DNA from: UBA6170 sp942491385 | GTDB lineage: Bacteria > Chloroflexota > Anaerolineae > Anaerolineales > Anaerolineaceae | Direction of reading: 5' to 3' | NCBI GenBank assembly: GCA_942491385.1 | Contig: CALOAF010000005.1 | Location: 310,001-374,000, forward strand | DNA length: 64,000 bases | In this document: positions 1 through 8,880 of the stretch, one piece after another | Layout: every line of letters starts with the position of its first letter | Position numbering within the stretch: the first letter of the stretch is position 1 | The notes under the pieces: generated by a model | The model's database searches: none | Told to the model about the DNA's origin: nothing | The model's input: only the letters and a program-made list of their open reading frames with translations | Translations under genes and position numbers: made by a program

Positions 1-28
1 GAAAAACCGACCTTCAAAAAGAGGTAGG

Positions 29-733
29 ATGAAATTATTTTCAGGTTTTTCTATGTCTGACGGCGCTCAGATGACTTCCATTCCATCAGAGTTCTTTGTC
101 AGTCTTCTGCCTCTCATTGATGATGTATACGAATTAAAAGTTACTTTGTTTGCAATCTGGTTTCTAGAACAACTTGAAAGCAGGATTAAATTTTTTCGAT
201 ACCAGAATTTTTTATCGGATGAAGCTTTTTTAGCCGGAATGGGGAAAAATCGAGATGAAGCAATCAAAAATCTCGATCATGGTTTGCAACTTGCGCTTGA
301 TCGCAATACTTTATTAAAAGGAAATGACGATACCGATCCGCAGGGAGATGCCATTTATTTCATCAATACTCCTCGTGGCCGCGCAGCACATAAAGGGTGG
401 CTGGCTGGATCATGGCAAGTTGAAGATCAGCCACTACCAGCGCGTCTCCCACAACGCCCCAACATTTTCAAATTGTATGAAGCCAATATTGGGCCATTAA
501 CCCCGATGATTGCAGAAACGTTGCAAGATGCAGAAGTAACGTATCCTATCAGCTGGATTGAACAGGCGATCAGAATCGCTGTAGAAAATAACGTGCGCCG
601 CTGGCGCTACGTCGAAGCTATTCTGTCATCCTGGAAAGAGAGAGGACGAGATGAAAAAGATAGACGAGACACTCAAGAAGATGCAAAAAAATTCCTCGAT
701 GGAGAATTTGGACAGTTCTTCAAAACCGGATAG
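29..733 (+). CDS. DnaD-domain replication initiation-like protein
   Basis: Protein of 234 aa. The C-terminal third (about residues 150-210) has the DnaD/DnaB_2 helical signature: PLTPMIAETL, then SWIEQAIRIAVENN and WRYVEAILSSW. In Firmicutes this domain binds DNA and cooperates with DnaB/DnaI in loading the replicative helicase. The N-terminal part reads as the winged-helix-like half common in such proteins. A GAGGTAGG ribosome-binding site sits just before the ATG at 29; ATGs at 53 and 71 are in-frame alternatives. The 3' end overlaps the next gene, a DnaC-like ATPase, by 83 nt. That makes a DnaD/helicase-loader pair and supports a role in replication initiation or restart. The family call is from motifs; the partner role is inference. 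Confidence 0.8.
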   Translation: MKLFSGFSMSDGAQMTSIPSEFFVSLLPLIDDVYELKVTLFAIWFLEQLESRIKFFRYQNFLSDEAFLAGMGKNRDEAIKNLDHGLQLALDRNTLLKGNDDTDPQGDAIYFINTPRGRAAHKGWLAGSWQVEDQPLPARLPQRPNIFKLYEANIGPLTPMIAETLQDAEVTYPISWIEQAIRIAVENNVRRWRYVEAILSSWKERGRDEKDRRDTQEDAKKFLDGEFGQFFKTG

Positions 734-2048
734 AGTAGAACAACTGGGTGATCCTGAATGCGAAATTTGTGGTGGAATCGGTTGGGTCCGCCAGGATTTG
801 CCCATCACTCATCCCGATTTTGGACGTATGCTGGTTTGTGAATGCCGCCAATCCAGAGTAGCTCAACAGGCTCAGTCACGTCTCTTTCGACTCAGCAATT
901 TACAGGCCTTTGAACATATGACGTTGGATACCTTCAAAACTGAAGGGCGGTTGGGGTTGGGTGATCAACAAGTCTCTTCTTTACAGGTAGCGCACAACCA
1001 GGCTTCACACTTTGCGCAGAATCCTTCTGGATGGCTGCTGTTCATGGGCACCTATGGCTGTGGCAAAACCCATTTAGCGGCTGCGATTGCAAATAAAGTG
1101 ATTGAATTCGGGATCCCCACCTTATTTCTGACGGTTCCGGATCTTTTGGATTGGCTTCGATATTCCTATGGGTCACAGGCAGGCAGTTTTGAAGAGCGCT
1201 TTGAGGAAATCCGAAATATCCGTTTACTGGTGCTGGATGACCTCGGCACACAGAACACCACCCCCTGGGCAGAAGAGAAGCTCTATCAGATACTAAATCA
1301 TCGTTATACCCATCATTTACCAACGGTTATCACAACCAATCAGGAATTGGTCGGAATTGAAGGCCGCATCCGCTCCCGCCTGCAAGATCCCGACCTCGTG
1401 ACAATTGTGCGTATTTTAGCGCCAGATTTTCGCTCTCCGGTGCGCGATGAAAAAAGGACAATCTCCACCCTCCAGTTACTTTCGGACTGCACATTTGGTA
1501 CGTTTAGCCTGAGAGATCGGGAAAAACTCCAACCCGAACAGAAACGCAGTTTGGAAGGCGCATTTGACGCAGCTAACTCATTCGCGAATGAACCGCATGG
1601 CTGGCTGGTTTTTGTGGGCACATATGGCTGTGGCAAGACCCATCTGGCAGCCGCGATTGGTAATTATCGCGTAGCAATTGGAGATGAGCCGATTTTTGTA
1701 GTGGTTCCTGATTTTCTCGATCACTTACGAGCGACGTTTAATCCCACCAGCAATGTCTCCTATGACCATCTTTTTGAACAGGTACGCTCGGCACCTATGT
1801 TAATTCTTGATGACCTCGGCACCCAATCTGCTACTCCCTGGGCGCGAGAAAAACTCTATCAGATTTTCAATCATCGTTATAACGCCAAATTACCTACGGT
1901 AATCACGACTTCCAATGATCTCGGAGAAATGGATCCTCGGATTCGCAGTCGCATGCTGGATTCAAGAATATGTTCCATGCATCTCATTTTGGCGCCGGCT
2001 TTCATTCGCTCGGCTGGTATTTCTCCAAAATCAAAAAAGAAATCTTGA
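651..2048 (+). CDS. Tandem (two-module) DnaC/IstB-type AAA+ helicase loader
   Basis: Protein of 465 aa with two consecutive DnaC/IstB-like ATPase modules about 190 residues apart. Each has an identical P-loop, GTYGCGKTHLAAAI (about residues 133-146 and 323-336). Each has a Walker B (LLVLDDLGTQ near 192, LILDDLGTQ near 384), a sensor-like LPTVITT and an arginine-finger-like RIRSR. A zinc-finger-like set of cysteines (C37, C40, C63, C65) precedes module 1, as in DnaI-type loaders. Usual loaders have a single module of 230-300 aa, so this is a duplication-fusion. Start ATG 651 follows a GAGAGAGGA site inside the DnaD-like gene, implying translational coupling. Both P-loops look intact, so both modules may bind ATP. 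Helicase loading is inferred from family and context. Confidence 0.85.
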   Translation: MKKIDETLKKMQKNSSMENLDSSSKPDRVEQLGDPECEICGGIGWVRQDLPITHPDFGRMLVCECRQSRVAQQAQSRLFRLSNLQAFEHMTLDTFKTEGRLGLGDQQVSSLQVAHNQASHFAQNPSGWLLFMGTYGCGKTHLAAAIANKVIEFGIPTLFLTVPDLLDWLRYSYGSQAGSFEERFEEIRNIRLLVLDDLGTQNTTPWAEEKLYQILNHRYTHHLPTVITTNQELVGIEGRIRSRLQDPDLVTIVRILAPDFRSPVRDEKRTISTLQLLSDCTFGTFSLRDREKLQPEQKRSLEGAFDAANSFANEPHGWLVFVGTYGCGKTHLAAAIGNYRVAIGDEPIFVVVPDFLDHLRATFNPTSNVSYDHLFEQVRSAPMLILDDLGTQSATPWAREKLYQIFNHRYNAKLPTVITTSNDLGEMDPRIRSRMLDSRICSMHLILAPAFIRSAGISPKSKKKS

Positions 2049-2053
2049 TGTAA

Positions 2054-2140
2054 TCATCAGAGTATGATGTGGCAATTATTGGGGCAGGGATTGTAGGCCT
2101 CGCCACCGCGCTTAAATTGGTGCGAACCTATCGACAATCA
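2054..2140 (+). pseudogene. N-terminal remnant of an FAD-dependent oxidoreductase (LhgO-like)
   Basis: Between two intact genes the + strand encodes SEYDVAIIGAGIVGLATALK, followed by about 20 unrelated residues and a stop near 2186. This is the Rossmann beta-alpha-beta dinucleotide-binding motif (GxGxxG) at the extreme N-terminus of L-2-hydroxyglutarate oxidase-like flavoproteins. A TAA at 2051 lies directly upstream in frame and no start codon remains. I read it as the leftover 5' end of a deleted gene. The LhgO assignment rests on about 25 residues and is tentative; the FAD/NAD-binding motif itself is clear. Confidence 0.6.
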
Positions 2141-2221
2141 TTCCTAAGACTTGAAAATTTAATTTCATTCTATTTGATTAACAAACTATAATTAATAAAG
2201 ACTTGATTCCAGGAATGCTGC

Positions 2222-2749
2222 ATGAGTAAAAACCCAGCACAGTTGATTATCGATGGCGAAATATGGCTCGAGGTGTCAGATTTTAACAACTCAACACCAT
2301 TTGACCGTCATTTTGTGATGAAACGCTTACAAAATGGGCATGATGTTTTTATTTTCGGTGATGGCGAAAAAGGCTGCCGCCCTTCAGAGCGCTATGGGGA
2401 TTTTTCCAGTCCCTACAATGTTGAGGCTTTCCCACAACAAGAAATCCAACCCCCCGAAGTGCCACCGAATGGAAACAAACCTCATCATCCACTAACAGGT
2501 ATCTATCGAGCAGTGGTCATCTCAAATGAAGATCCCAATAATAAAATGAGAGTGCAAGTCAAAATTGATGCCATTCCAGAGATGGGGCTATTATGGGCTG
2601 CTTCTGTCGTTCCACTCAAAGAAAATGATCGCATTCGGCCAACAGTAGGTGATCTGGTTTGGATCAGTTTCCGTGACGGAGATGCCAATCAACCACTCTG
2701 GTTAGGCAAAATCAGCGAAGAAGAACCACCGTCTGTTTTTTTCATGTAA
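2222..2749 (+). CDS. Phage baseplate / gp5 OB-fold domain protein
   Basis: Protein of 175 aa in two parts. Residues about 8-60 contain IDGEIWLEV, an F-D-R-H-F-V stretch and IFGDGEKGCRPS. Similar IDG.W.EV...FGDG..G..P patterns occur in baseplate assembly proteins of phages and contractile injection systems. Residues about 95-165 (GIYRAVVISNEDP, MRVQVKID, PLWLGKI, with the VGDLVWISF strand) look like the gp5/VgrG N-terminal OB-fold that caps contractile-tail spikes. No other tail gene is present, so this is an orphan. Start ATG 2222 has only a weak AGGA upstream. The 3' end overlaps the convergent MFS gene by 61 nt. Fold assignment is moderate; biological role is unknown. Confidence 0.6.
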   Translation: MSKNPAQLIIDGEIWLEVSDFNNSTPFDRHFVMKRLQNGHDVFIFGDGEKGCRPSERYGDFSSPYNVEAFPQQEIQPPEVPPNGNKPHHPLTGIYRAVVISNEDPNNKMRVQVKIDAIPEMGLLWAASVVPLKENDRIRPTVGDLVWISFRDGDANQPLWLGKISEEEPPSVFFM

Positions 2750-3954
2750 ATTAACCACAACAAGATTAAGGCCGGCGATAACAGAAAAGCAGATGTGAAT
2801 AATCCGGCCTGGAGCGAATAATTTCTAGCAATTAAGCCCATTATAGGACCACCTCCAATTTGACCGGTTGCATCAACCAGACTACTCATAGATATCACCG
2901 TGGCCCTGATCTCAGACGGAATATTCTGATTTAGCCAGGCAGAATATAAAGGATAAATCAGCGCGCGAAAAACTCCGATCAACAATAGAATGCCAAAGGC
3001 TATCACGATCTGATTTGCTAAGGGAAAAACAATTAAACTAATCACAAGCCCAGTACCAAACAGAGCTAGAAATCTGGTTATTTGTATGACAGAAATTTGT
3101 TTTCCCAAATACTTGCGCAATTGACCAGCAGAAAAGAAAGTCAAAAGCATCCCAATTGCACTCAATCCACCAAACCACCCCACCATGCTCCCCACTCCTA
3201 AGTCCGGCAGGTGAAACTTGTCAATCAGGTGTGGCACCGATAAGCGATCCAATCCTTCTGAATACAATCCAAAAAAGAAACCTACCAATAAAATCCGCCA
3301 CAAAACCGGGTGGATCTTTACCATTCTACAGCCTGACCTGATCATCTTGAAAAAATCATCCCTTGATCTTCTTAAAGACGTTGGTTTGTAAACAAACGCA
3401 TTTTCTGGCATCCAAATAATTAAGTAGAACCCCAATATCCAGAAAAACAGGCCACCCAATAGCATCGGGATTCGCAATCCCCAGAGAGTTGAAAAAAGCA
3501 CACTGAAACAGATACCAATCAATGCGCCAATCTGTTCCCACTGTGCTGCATGCAAAAAAGCCGATCCTGCCTGGCTTTCTCCAATTTCATCGCTGATCCA
3601 GGCTTGTGTAGCACCGCTGGTGAAGGTATACCCCAATCCCCACAATACCTGCGCAACCAGAATGAAACCAAATGAAAAGAAGCTAGACTGGACAACAAAG
3701 CCTAATCCTATTAAAAACACTCCAATAATAATGGATAGTCTCCGTGAGATCGTATCAGCCACAACACCAGTGGGTATCTCAAAAATAAAAATTGATAATT
3801 CCAGCATAGTCCCTACAAGAACCATCTGTAATGGATCAAGACCTACGACTGTTACAAAATAAATCAAATTGACCGTAAAAACCATAGTCATCAATGCTCT
3901 GCTTATTGCACTGTATTGCAAGAAGACTGCGTATGGATTTTGTTTTTTTACCAT
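2689..3954 (-). CDS. MFS transporter
   Basis: Protein of 421 aa with about 12 hydrophobic segments. It carries the MFS loop 2-3 signature (EIPTGVVADTISRRLS, matching G-x-L-a-D-r-x-g-r-r) near residues 59-74. It belongs to the group of drug- or metabolite-efflux-like permeases often annotated as tetracycline/macrolide-type; the substrate cannot be inferred. It is the last gene of a leftward run and starts 5 nt after the DUF92 gene stop, so it is probably cotranscribed. Its 3' end overlaps the convergent OB-fold gene. Confidence 0.85.
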   Translation of the reverse strand: MVKKQNPYAVFLQYSAISRALMTMVFTVNLIYFVTVVGLDPLQMVLVGTMLELSIFIFEIPTGVVADTISRRLSIIIGVFLIGLGFVVQSSFFSFGFILVAQVLWGLGYTFTSGATQAWISDEIGESQAGSAFLHAAQWEQIGALIGICFSVLFSTLWGLRIPMLLGGLFFWILGFYLIIWMPENAFVYKPTSLRRSRDDFFKMIRSGCRMVKIHPVLWRILLVGFFFGLYSEGLDRLSVPHLIDKFHLPDLGVGSMVGWFGGLSAIGMLLTFFSAGQLRKYLGKQISVIQITRFLALFGTGLVISLIVFPLANQIVIAFGILLLIGVFRALIYPLYSAWLNQNIPSEIRATVISMSSLVDATGQIGGGPIMGLIARNYSLQAGLFTSAFLLSPALILLWLIYMKKTDGGSSSLILPNQSG

Positions 3955-3959
3955 ATAGG

Positions 3960-4793
3960 TTATTTAACGAGCGTCGCCAGAATCATGACAAATCCCCCCG
4001 TGATAGCACAAACGGTGTTAACCACATCATTATTGAACCACTTCCATCCGCGCATAAACTCGGTCGTCCTCCCGCAGACATGTTGTGGAGACCGCTCAGT
4101 TTCTTTATCACAATTAGGGCAATAATAAATTGCCTGCACAGTTGCCCCTAAAAAAGAATCCACCAGGCTGCCAAATAATCCAGCCGTTGTGATGCCAACA
4201 AAAAGCATCACGGTTTCTGCGCCAGTCGGATTCTGAATTGATGCAGGCCAGACGAGAATTGCCAGAATCGCAATGAACAACGCCGCCAGCAGGGCAGCCA
4301 ACGTGCCCAATGCTGATACACCCCCGGAAGCACCATGCTCCAACGGTTGACCGGTAACCAGGTTTATCGGATTTTTTTTGCTCAAAACGCCTAGCTCTGT
4401 CGCCCAGGTATCTGCGTTGACAGCTGCCATTGTTCCACAAAAAGCCAGCCAGGGCCAGGTGCTATCCGGATAGATAGCATGCAGGAGAACAAAAATGCCG
4501 GCTACGCCACCATTCGCCCACACCTGCCAGGCATCTCGTTTAGATCCTTTGGAAAATTTTTCCTGCAATTGTATTTTATGGGTTTTAAAAAGTTTTGAAA
4601 GCCCACTCGAAGAAATAAAAAAGCCCATCAGAACCACTGCCCAAGCCAGACCACCCAAACCAAATACCACTGTCCCTAACAAGCCTGCGGCAATCGCCCC
4701 ACTTTTCGATAAAAACCCAATTTTAAATGAAAAAAAAGCGATGAAGATTGCCAGAGAGAAACCAATGAACAACTGGGAATTAATAAACGCCAT
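3960..4793 (-). CDS. DUF92 family membrane protein
   Basis: Protein of 277 aa, polytopic, matching the DUF92/TIGR00297 family by its features. These are an N-terminal hydrophobic GFLSKSGAIAAGLLG segment, the conserved NGGVAG loop, the A.NADTWATELG motif (about residues 125-140) and the SFLGATVQA segment. Plant VTE6, a phytyl-phosphate kinase, belongs to the same family, so an isoprenoid-phosphate kinase activity is possible but unproven in bacteria. The C-terminal half carries a cysteine pair (YYCPNCDKETERSPQHVC) typical of prokaryotic members. It lies between a PH-domain-like membrane protein and the MFS gene in one leftward run. Confidence 0.85.
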   Translation of the reverse strand: MAFINSQLFIGFSLAIFIAFFSFKIGFLSKSGAIAAGLLGTVVFGLGGLAWAVVLMGFFISSSGLSKLFKTHKIQLQEKFSKGSKRDAWQVWANGGVAGIFVLLHAIYPDSTWPWLAFCGTMAAVNADTWATELGVLSKKNPINLVTGQPLEHGASGGVSALGTLAALLAALFIAILAILVWPASIQNPTGAETVMLFVGITTAGLFGSLVDSFLGATVQAIYYCPNCDKETERSPQHVCGRTTEFMRGWKWFNNDVVNTVCAITGGFVMILATLVK

Positions 4794-4805
4794 TAACTAA
4801 ATCGC

Positions 4806-5726
4806 CTAAGCATACATGGAAAGAAATATCATTGAAATCAGGAGAAGGGTGATCGTAAGCACACCTCCAATCCATAATAAATAAGAAATTTGTAAATATT
4901 CACTCCTGCGAAAGAAAAATAGACCCAGAAGAATGTTCAAAACCAGATCAAATAACCCCAAAATTGGAATCAGCAACAATTGTTGGGATGCCACCAACTC
5001 CAAGGGTTGACCTTGCGGGGAAAATCCCAATGGTAATTGCTGATGATTTACGATGATGAAGCCACTCACCAACCATAGTACCAGAACCAGGCCAACATTC
5101 AGAGGCAGCAAATATTTGCCATATTTGTCTTTCAACACCTTTTGGACAAAAGCTGCAGGTCGGATGGATTGGGATTCAATTGGGAATAGACTACCCATCT
5201 CAAATGTTCTTTGAAATGCTAATTCAAAATCTCGGGGGTTTTGTGGTGAAATCGCATAAATTTTCCCAAGTGTGGCAATCAGGATAATCTTTTCAAGATC
5301 AGAGGCAATAAATTCTATCGCACCCAAACTCTCGGATTGTTTCTCTCCCAAAATTGCTCCTGACCACCCAAGCAATGGCATCTGAATCGAGTAGCCTGAT
5401 TCATTCGCACGCCGTAGCCATTTAATCTCAGATAGAGGGATATCCTCCGTTCGTAATCCCCAGCGGATGCGTAATCCCTCCCTTTCGAGAATGTACCGGG
5501 CATTGATTAAGGCATAACCACGATAAAAAATAAAAGGGATAAGGACGGTTAATATCACAATCAGGATCAAAATGAACACAAAAATACTGCCTTCTGCCCA
5601 CCGGGTAGCTGCCCATAATGCTGCCAACATGGTCAGGATCAGAAAAACAAGCAAAATTCCATGCAAAATAATTCCTTGTTTCCTGTCAGGGTAGAAAATT
5701 TGAGGATCCTGGTCCTTATAACTCAT
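4806..5726 (-). CDS. Membrane protein with bacterial PH-like domain
   Basis: Protein of 306 aa. Two transmembrane segments lie near the N-terminus (about residues 18-65). A soluble beta-rich stretch follows, with RYILEREGLRIRWGLRTEDI and IPLSEIKWLRR, the usual appearance of bacterial PH (bPH) domains placed after a TM hairpin. Three more TM segments follow (about 205-300). Function is unknown. Its ATG overlaps the stop of the upstream lipoprotein gene by 4 nt (ATGA), implying cotranslation with it. Confidence 0.7.
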   Translation of the reverse strand: MSYKDQDPQIFYPDRKQGIILHGILLVFLILTMLAALWAATRWAEGSIFVFILILIVILTVLIPFIFYRGYALINARYILEREGLRIRWGLRTEDIPLSEIKWLRRANESGYSIQMPLLGWSGAILGEKQSESLGAIEFIASDLEKIILIATLGKIYAISPQNPRDFELAFQRTFEMGSLFPIESQSIRPAAFVQKVLKDKYGKYLLPLNVGLVLVLWLVSGFIIVNHQQLPLGFSPQGQPLELVASQQLLLIPILGLFDLVLNILLGLFFFRRSEYLQISYLLWIGGVLTITLLLISMIFLSMYA

Positions 5727-6829
5727 TTCACTTCTACCGTAATAATGGCATCACTACCACCACTATTCAATCTTGAAATCATGATGGTGATGGTCTCTTC
5801 CGCCTTCAAATACGTAAACACAAAAAAGTCATCAAACACTGTTTCATCACTCAGACTGTATCCGGCAACAGGCATTGCAGCACGATAGAAATCTGCTAAC
5901 CATGACGCTTCTTCAGGGGAGTTAAAACTTAACATGGACCCAATTTTTGAAAGATCCTGAGCATTATCAGGCACTGGAATATCATTCACCCCTCCTTCAG
6001 CCGCCATCTGGCATTGTTGTGGAAGGGGGATTTCAACAACGCTATTCATATCGGTCAGGTCGTACTCCCAATGAATACTGCCAGACCGATTGATATCTTC
6101 TGATTCAGAATATGCCTCTCCCTGTGCCTGACCAGTGAAGTTAACAATAAATCCCCCATCTTGTGCATACCAAATCTCAGCATTTACATCCCTCAGGGTA
6201 GCATTCTCCATCTCAACATTCTTCACCTGGTACCTATCTGAAAGCACGCCATTCACCAGAACACCTTTTTCTTTAATAGCGCCGACTTCAATGTTATTGA
6301 AAATGGATACTAATCCCAGTTCGCTGCCATCAAAATTCAATACATCCAGATTCTCAGTAAAGGCAGTGCAATCACCTTGCTCAGCTACAAGGTAAACCTC
6401 ATTTCCAAAGCGATATACTTCAAAAATTCGGATTGGTTTTATCTCGGTTTTTGTCTCCATACGTATGTGGGCTATCTGAAGCGATTTAATGACTTCCTGA
6501 TTATTGATTACAGTAACCGTTGCCGGGTTTCCTTCCTCATCCATCTCCTGAAAATATTGAACCAATCGGAAGCGGTAACTCTCCAAAGTATCCATGCCGG
6601 AAGCTATGTCCTCAAATTGTGGTTTCGTGTAATTCCCGGATCCTTGATCGATGTTATTCAGTTCATTAACATCTTCTATCACCAGTGTAGCAATTTGACC
6701 CGGATTTGGTAGGGCTTCACCAATATTTTCCGGTAGACGATCGATAATCGAATTTCGAAATTCAGAAGAACAACCCAGGCTGGATACGACGATAACCATG
6801 AAAATGGAAATGATTTTTATTTTTTTCAT
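5723..6829 (-). CDS. Putative lipoprotein of unknown function
   Basis: Protein of 368 aa with a lipoprotein signal: basic MKKIKI start, hydrophobic core, and lipobox SSLGC with Cys near residue 20. The mature part is acidic and beta-rich with no recognised catalytic motif. It resembles Chloroflexota secreted proteins with an LppX/LolA-like first half (about residues 75-280) and a small C-terminal domain (IPVPDNAQDL through TIMISRLNSGGSDAIITVEV). It is translationally coupled to the downstream PH-domain membrane protein, so the pair probably works at the cell surface. No function is claimed. Confidence 0.7.
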   Translation of the reverse strand: MKKIKIISIFMVIVVSSLGCSSEFRNSIIDRLPENIGEALPNPGQIATLVIEDVNELNNIDQGSGNYTKPQFEDIASGMDTLESYRFRLVQYFQEMDEEGNPATVTVINNQEVIKSLQIAHIRMETKTEIKPIRIFEVYRFGNEVYLVAEQGDCTAFTENLDVLNFDGSELGLVSIFNNIEVGAIKEKGVLVNGVLSDRYQVKNVEMENATLRDVNAEIWYAQDGGFIVNFTGQAQGEAYSESEDINRSGSIHWEYDLTDMNSVVEIPLPQQCQMAAEGGVNDIPVPDNAQDLSKIGSMLSFNSPEEASWLADFYRAAMPVAGYSLSDETVFDDFFVFTYLKAEETITIMISRLNSGGSDAIITVEVK

Positions 6830-6945
6830 AAATTTTTCCTTCGTAACCTGTGACTTCCAATCGAGAAAAAATCATCTTAATATCAAACAAAATTTTAGGC
6901 TCAAATGACCTTGCCAAATATTCAGATAGAATTTTTTTAAATAAT

Positions 6946-7368
6946 TTATTCTTCCGGAGATTCTGATTCAGGTTTTATTTCTTCATCAATGGATAACTCC
7001 ACACGTTCTTCCATCCTGACCTGTCCACGTAAAAACGCGCCTTCTTCTGTGGAGAACCCCACTGTGGTAACATCTCCCCAAACACGGCCGGTGCTGCGTA
7101 TTTCCAATTTTTCTGAAGTAATATTGCCTTTAACTGCTCCGGCAACAATCACTGAGTTCGCCTGCATCTGATCACAACTGACCCGACCAGTTTCTCCAAT
7201 GACCACCAATCCGCGAATGTTAATTTCACCTTCAAAGGCACCTTCAATACGCACGCCACCACTACCCCGAAGATCACCTTTCCAATTAATACCAGGACCG
7301 AGTACGGAAGTTACCCGTTCGATCGGTGCCTGGGGTGTTACTGGTGATGAAGATGGTTTTCGAAACAT
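6946..7368 (-). CDS. Bactofilin family polymer-forming protein
   Basis: Protein of 140 aa. It has the bactofilin right-handed beta-helix pattern of short repeats: TSVLGPGINWKGDL, GSGGVRIEGAFEGEI, GLVVIGETGRVSC, ANSVIVAGAVKGNI, EKLEIRSTGRVWGDV. Bactofilins self-assemble into nucleotide-free filaments that scaffold cell-wall or polar structures. I chose the ATG at 7368 because AAGGAG lies 6 nt upstream; a longer reading from 7407 would add 13 residues without a ribosome-binding site. Termini are flexible (proline/serine-rich N-term, acidic C-term). It lies directly after the SGNH-like lipoprotein gene. Confidence 0.88.
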   Translation of the reverse strand: MFRKPSSSPVTPQAPIERVTSVLGPGINWKGDLRGSGGVRIEGAFEGEINIRGLVVIGETGRVSCDQMQANSVIVAGAVKGNITSEKLEIRSTGRVWGDVTTVGFSTEEGAFLRGQVRMEERVELSIDEEIKPESESPEE

Positions 7369-7407
7369 ACGATCTCCTTGATTTTCAAAAATGCCTGTAA
7401 AAAGCAA

Positions 7408-8202
7408 CTATCGTTTAATAATAACGCTAAATTCATCTTTTTGAAGATAATCGTTCACTGTTTCCCAGGCGATGGATTGTAAAAAACGAATTGTATCACT
7501 ATCCAATTTGACAATTTCATCGGGATGATCAAATCCGATGGAAGTATAAACTGGATTATCCATTGGCGATTCAGCGCTGATACTGGTGTACGTAACACAA
7601 GCTGATAAATAAACACCCAGCGCAGAAGGATGAATGCCATCACTCGCGTATAAATTCAAATCAGGCCTCAATTTTATGGCTGTCTGCCAGGCCGGCCCAA
7701 CCGGGATGATGGTCAAATCCTCCCGCCAACCCAGCAGGTGGATGATGCGATTCAGCCTTTCCACTTCCAATTCTGAATCAACGGCTGTGACCCAGGGATA
7801 AAAAACAGCTACCTGTTTTCCCTGTGTTTTTAAAAAATTGATCCAGCTTCTGGCATTTTTCTCAAAATCATCATCAGAAAAATTCCGTTGAACCCCAAAT
7901 GCCTGGATAATCACCAGGTCTTGAGTCCCCAAATCTACAGTTTGTAAAAATTCTTCTTGATCAAGTTCGGAGGCTAATGTAAAACGGGGAGAAATCACGC
8001 GGTGCATACGGATCGATTGTGTATCACCAGCCAATTCCAGCAATAATAACGTTTGCAAATCCAATGGGCCAGTCTGAAGTTGGTCATCACCCACCCAAAG
8101 GATATGTTCTAGCCCATCATTCACCGGCGTGGGGGTGAAGGTCAAAGGACTGCAAGCCGACAAAAGCATGCAGAATAGAAAGACAAACCCCACATATTTC
8201 AT
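7408..8202 (-). CDS. SGNH-hydrolase-like lipoprotein, nucleophile serine apparently absent
   Basis: Protein of 264 aa with a lipobox (MLLSAC, Cys 17) and a T/P linker. An SGNH/GDSL-type fold is suggested by block I-like ILWVGDDQ, a central VIIQAFGVQRN strand and a C-terminal LYASDGIHPSALG, which is the D-x-x-H block carrying the catalytic His. In block I the expected Ser (GDS/GNS) is Asp. Either the esterase activity is lost or my alignment is off. Its start codon overlaps the stop of the glycosylase gene (ATGA), so the two are cotranscribed. Substrate unknown. Confidence 0.6.
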   Translation of the reverse strand: MKYVGFVFLFCMLLSACSPLTFTPTPVNDGLEHILWVGDDQLQTGPLDLQTLLLLELAGDTQSIRMHRVISPRFTLASELDQEEFLQTVDLGTQDLVIIQAFGVQRNFSDDDFEKNARSWINFLKTQGKQVAVFYPWVTAVDSELEVERLNRIIHLLGWREDLTIIPVGPAWQTAIKLRPDLNLYASDGIHPSALGVYLSACVTYTSISAESPMDNPVYTSIGFDHPDEIVKLDSDTIRFLQSIAWETVNDYLQKDEFSVIIKR

Positions 8203-8813
8203 GAAGTCCCTCTCATTTCCCGGTTTTGAGAGACATCAAACCAGAAACGCCAGGGCATACTGCGCCAGGGTTCAGGGGTATTCCCAATACCTATCCTAGG
8301 ACCACTTTTAATAAGGGTGGCTGCAACTGGCTCGCCTGATTCTATCCATAAATTTTCAGTCTGCCTGGTCATGTTGACGCCATTCTGTTCCCGCTTTACC
8401 TGTAATGCCTGGGTTAACTTGGCCGGACCATCCGTCCAATTCTTGCGCTTGACCTGCATACGATTTTCAGCAATCAAAGTCAAACCTTCCACAGGTTCAA
8501 TCGCCCGAATCAATACGGCAGCGGGATAACCCAGCGTGCCAGTAACAACATTCAAACACCAGTGCATCCCATAGGTAAAGTACACATAAGCGCGACCAGC
8601 AGGCCCAAACATGACAGCATTTCGATTCGTTTTGCCAACTTTCCCATGACAGGCCAGGTCCTGCATTCCATCGTATGCTTCACACTCTGTGATGATGCCT
8701 GAGATGCGAAACCCATCGAGAATACGCACCAGGCGTTGACCCAGAAGATCATGAGCCACATCCACTACATTTCGATCATAAAAATGATCTGAGAGAATCT
8801 CACCAATAACCAT
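8199..8813 (-). CDS. DNA-3-methyladenine (alkyladenine) glycosylase, AAG/MPG family
   Basis: Protein of 204 aa, the usual length of bacterial AAG-like glycosylases. Diagnostic segments are VAHDLLGQRLVR, ITECEAYDGMQDLACHG (with the catalytic Glu of the family), TNRNAVMFGPAGRAYVYFTYG with MHWCLNVVT, AAVLIRAIEPVEG, DGPAKLTQAL and GPRIGIG. It excises alkylated and deaminated purines to start base excision repair. It is first in a leftward pair with the SGNH-like lipoprotein, a coupling with no obvious functional logic. Confidence 0.93.
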   Translation of the reverse strand: MVIGEILSDHFYDRNVVDVAHDLLGQRLVRILDGFRISGIITECEAYDGMQDLACHGKVGKTNRNAVMFGPAGRAYVYFTYGMHWCLNVVTGTLGYPAAVLIRAIEPVEGLTLIAENRMQVKRKNWTDGPAKLTQALQVKREQNGVNMTRQTENLWIESGEPVAATLIKSGPRIGIGNTPEPWRSMPWRFWFDVSQNREMRGTS

Positions 8814-8880
8814 AGTTGTATTTTACATGAACCCCGGAAAAGCAGACTGAGATTTCTTTCTGGATGGTAAAATAATCGAT

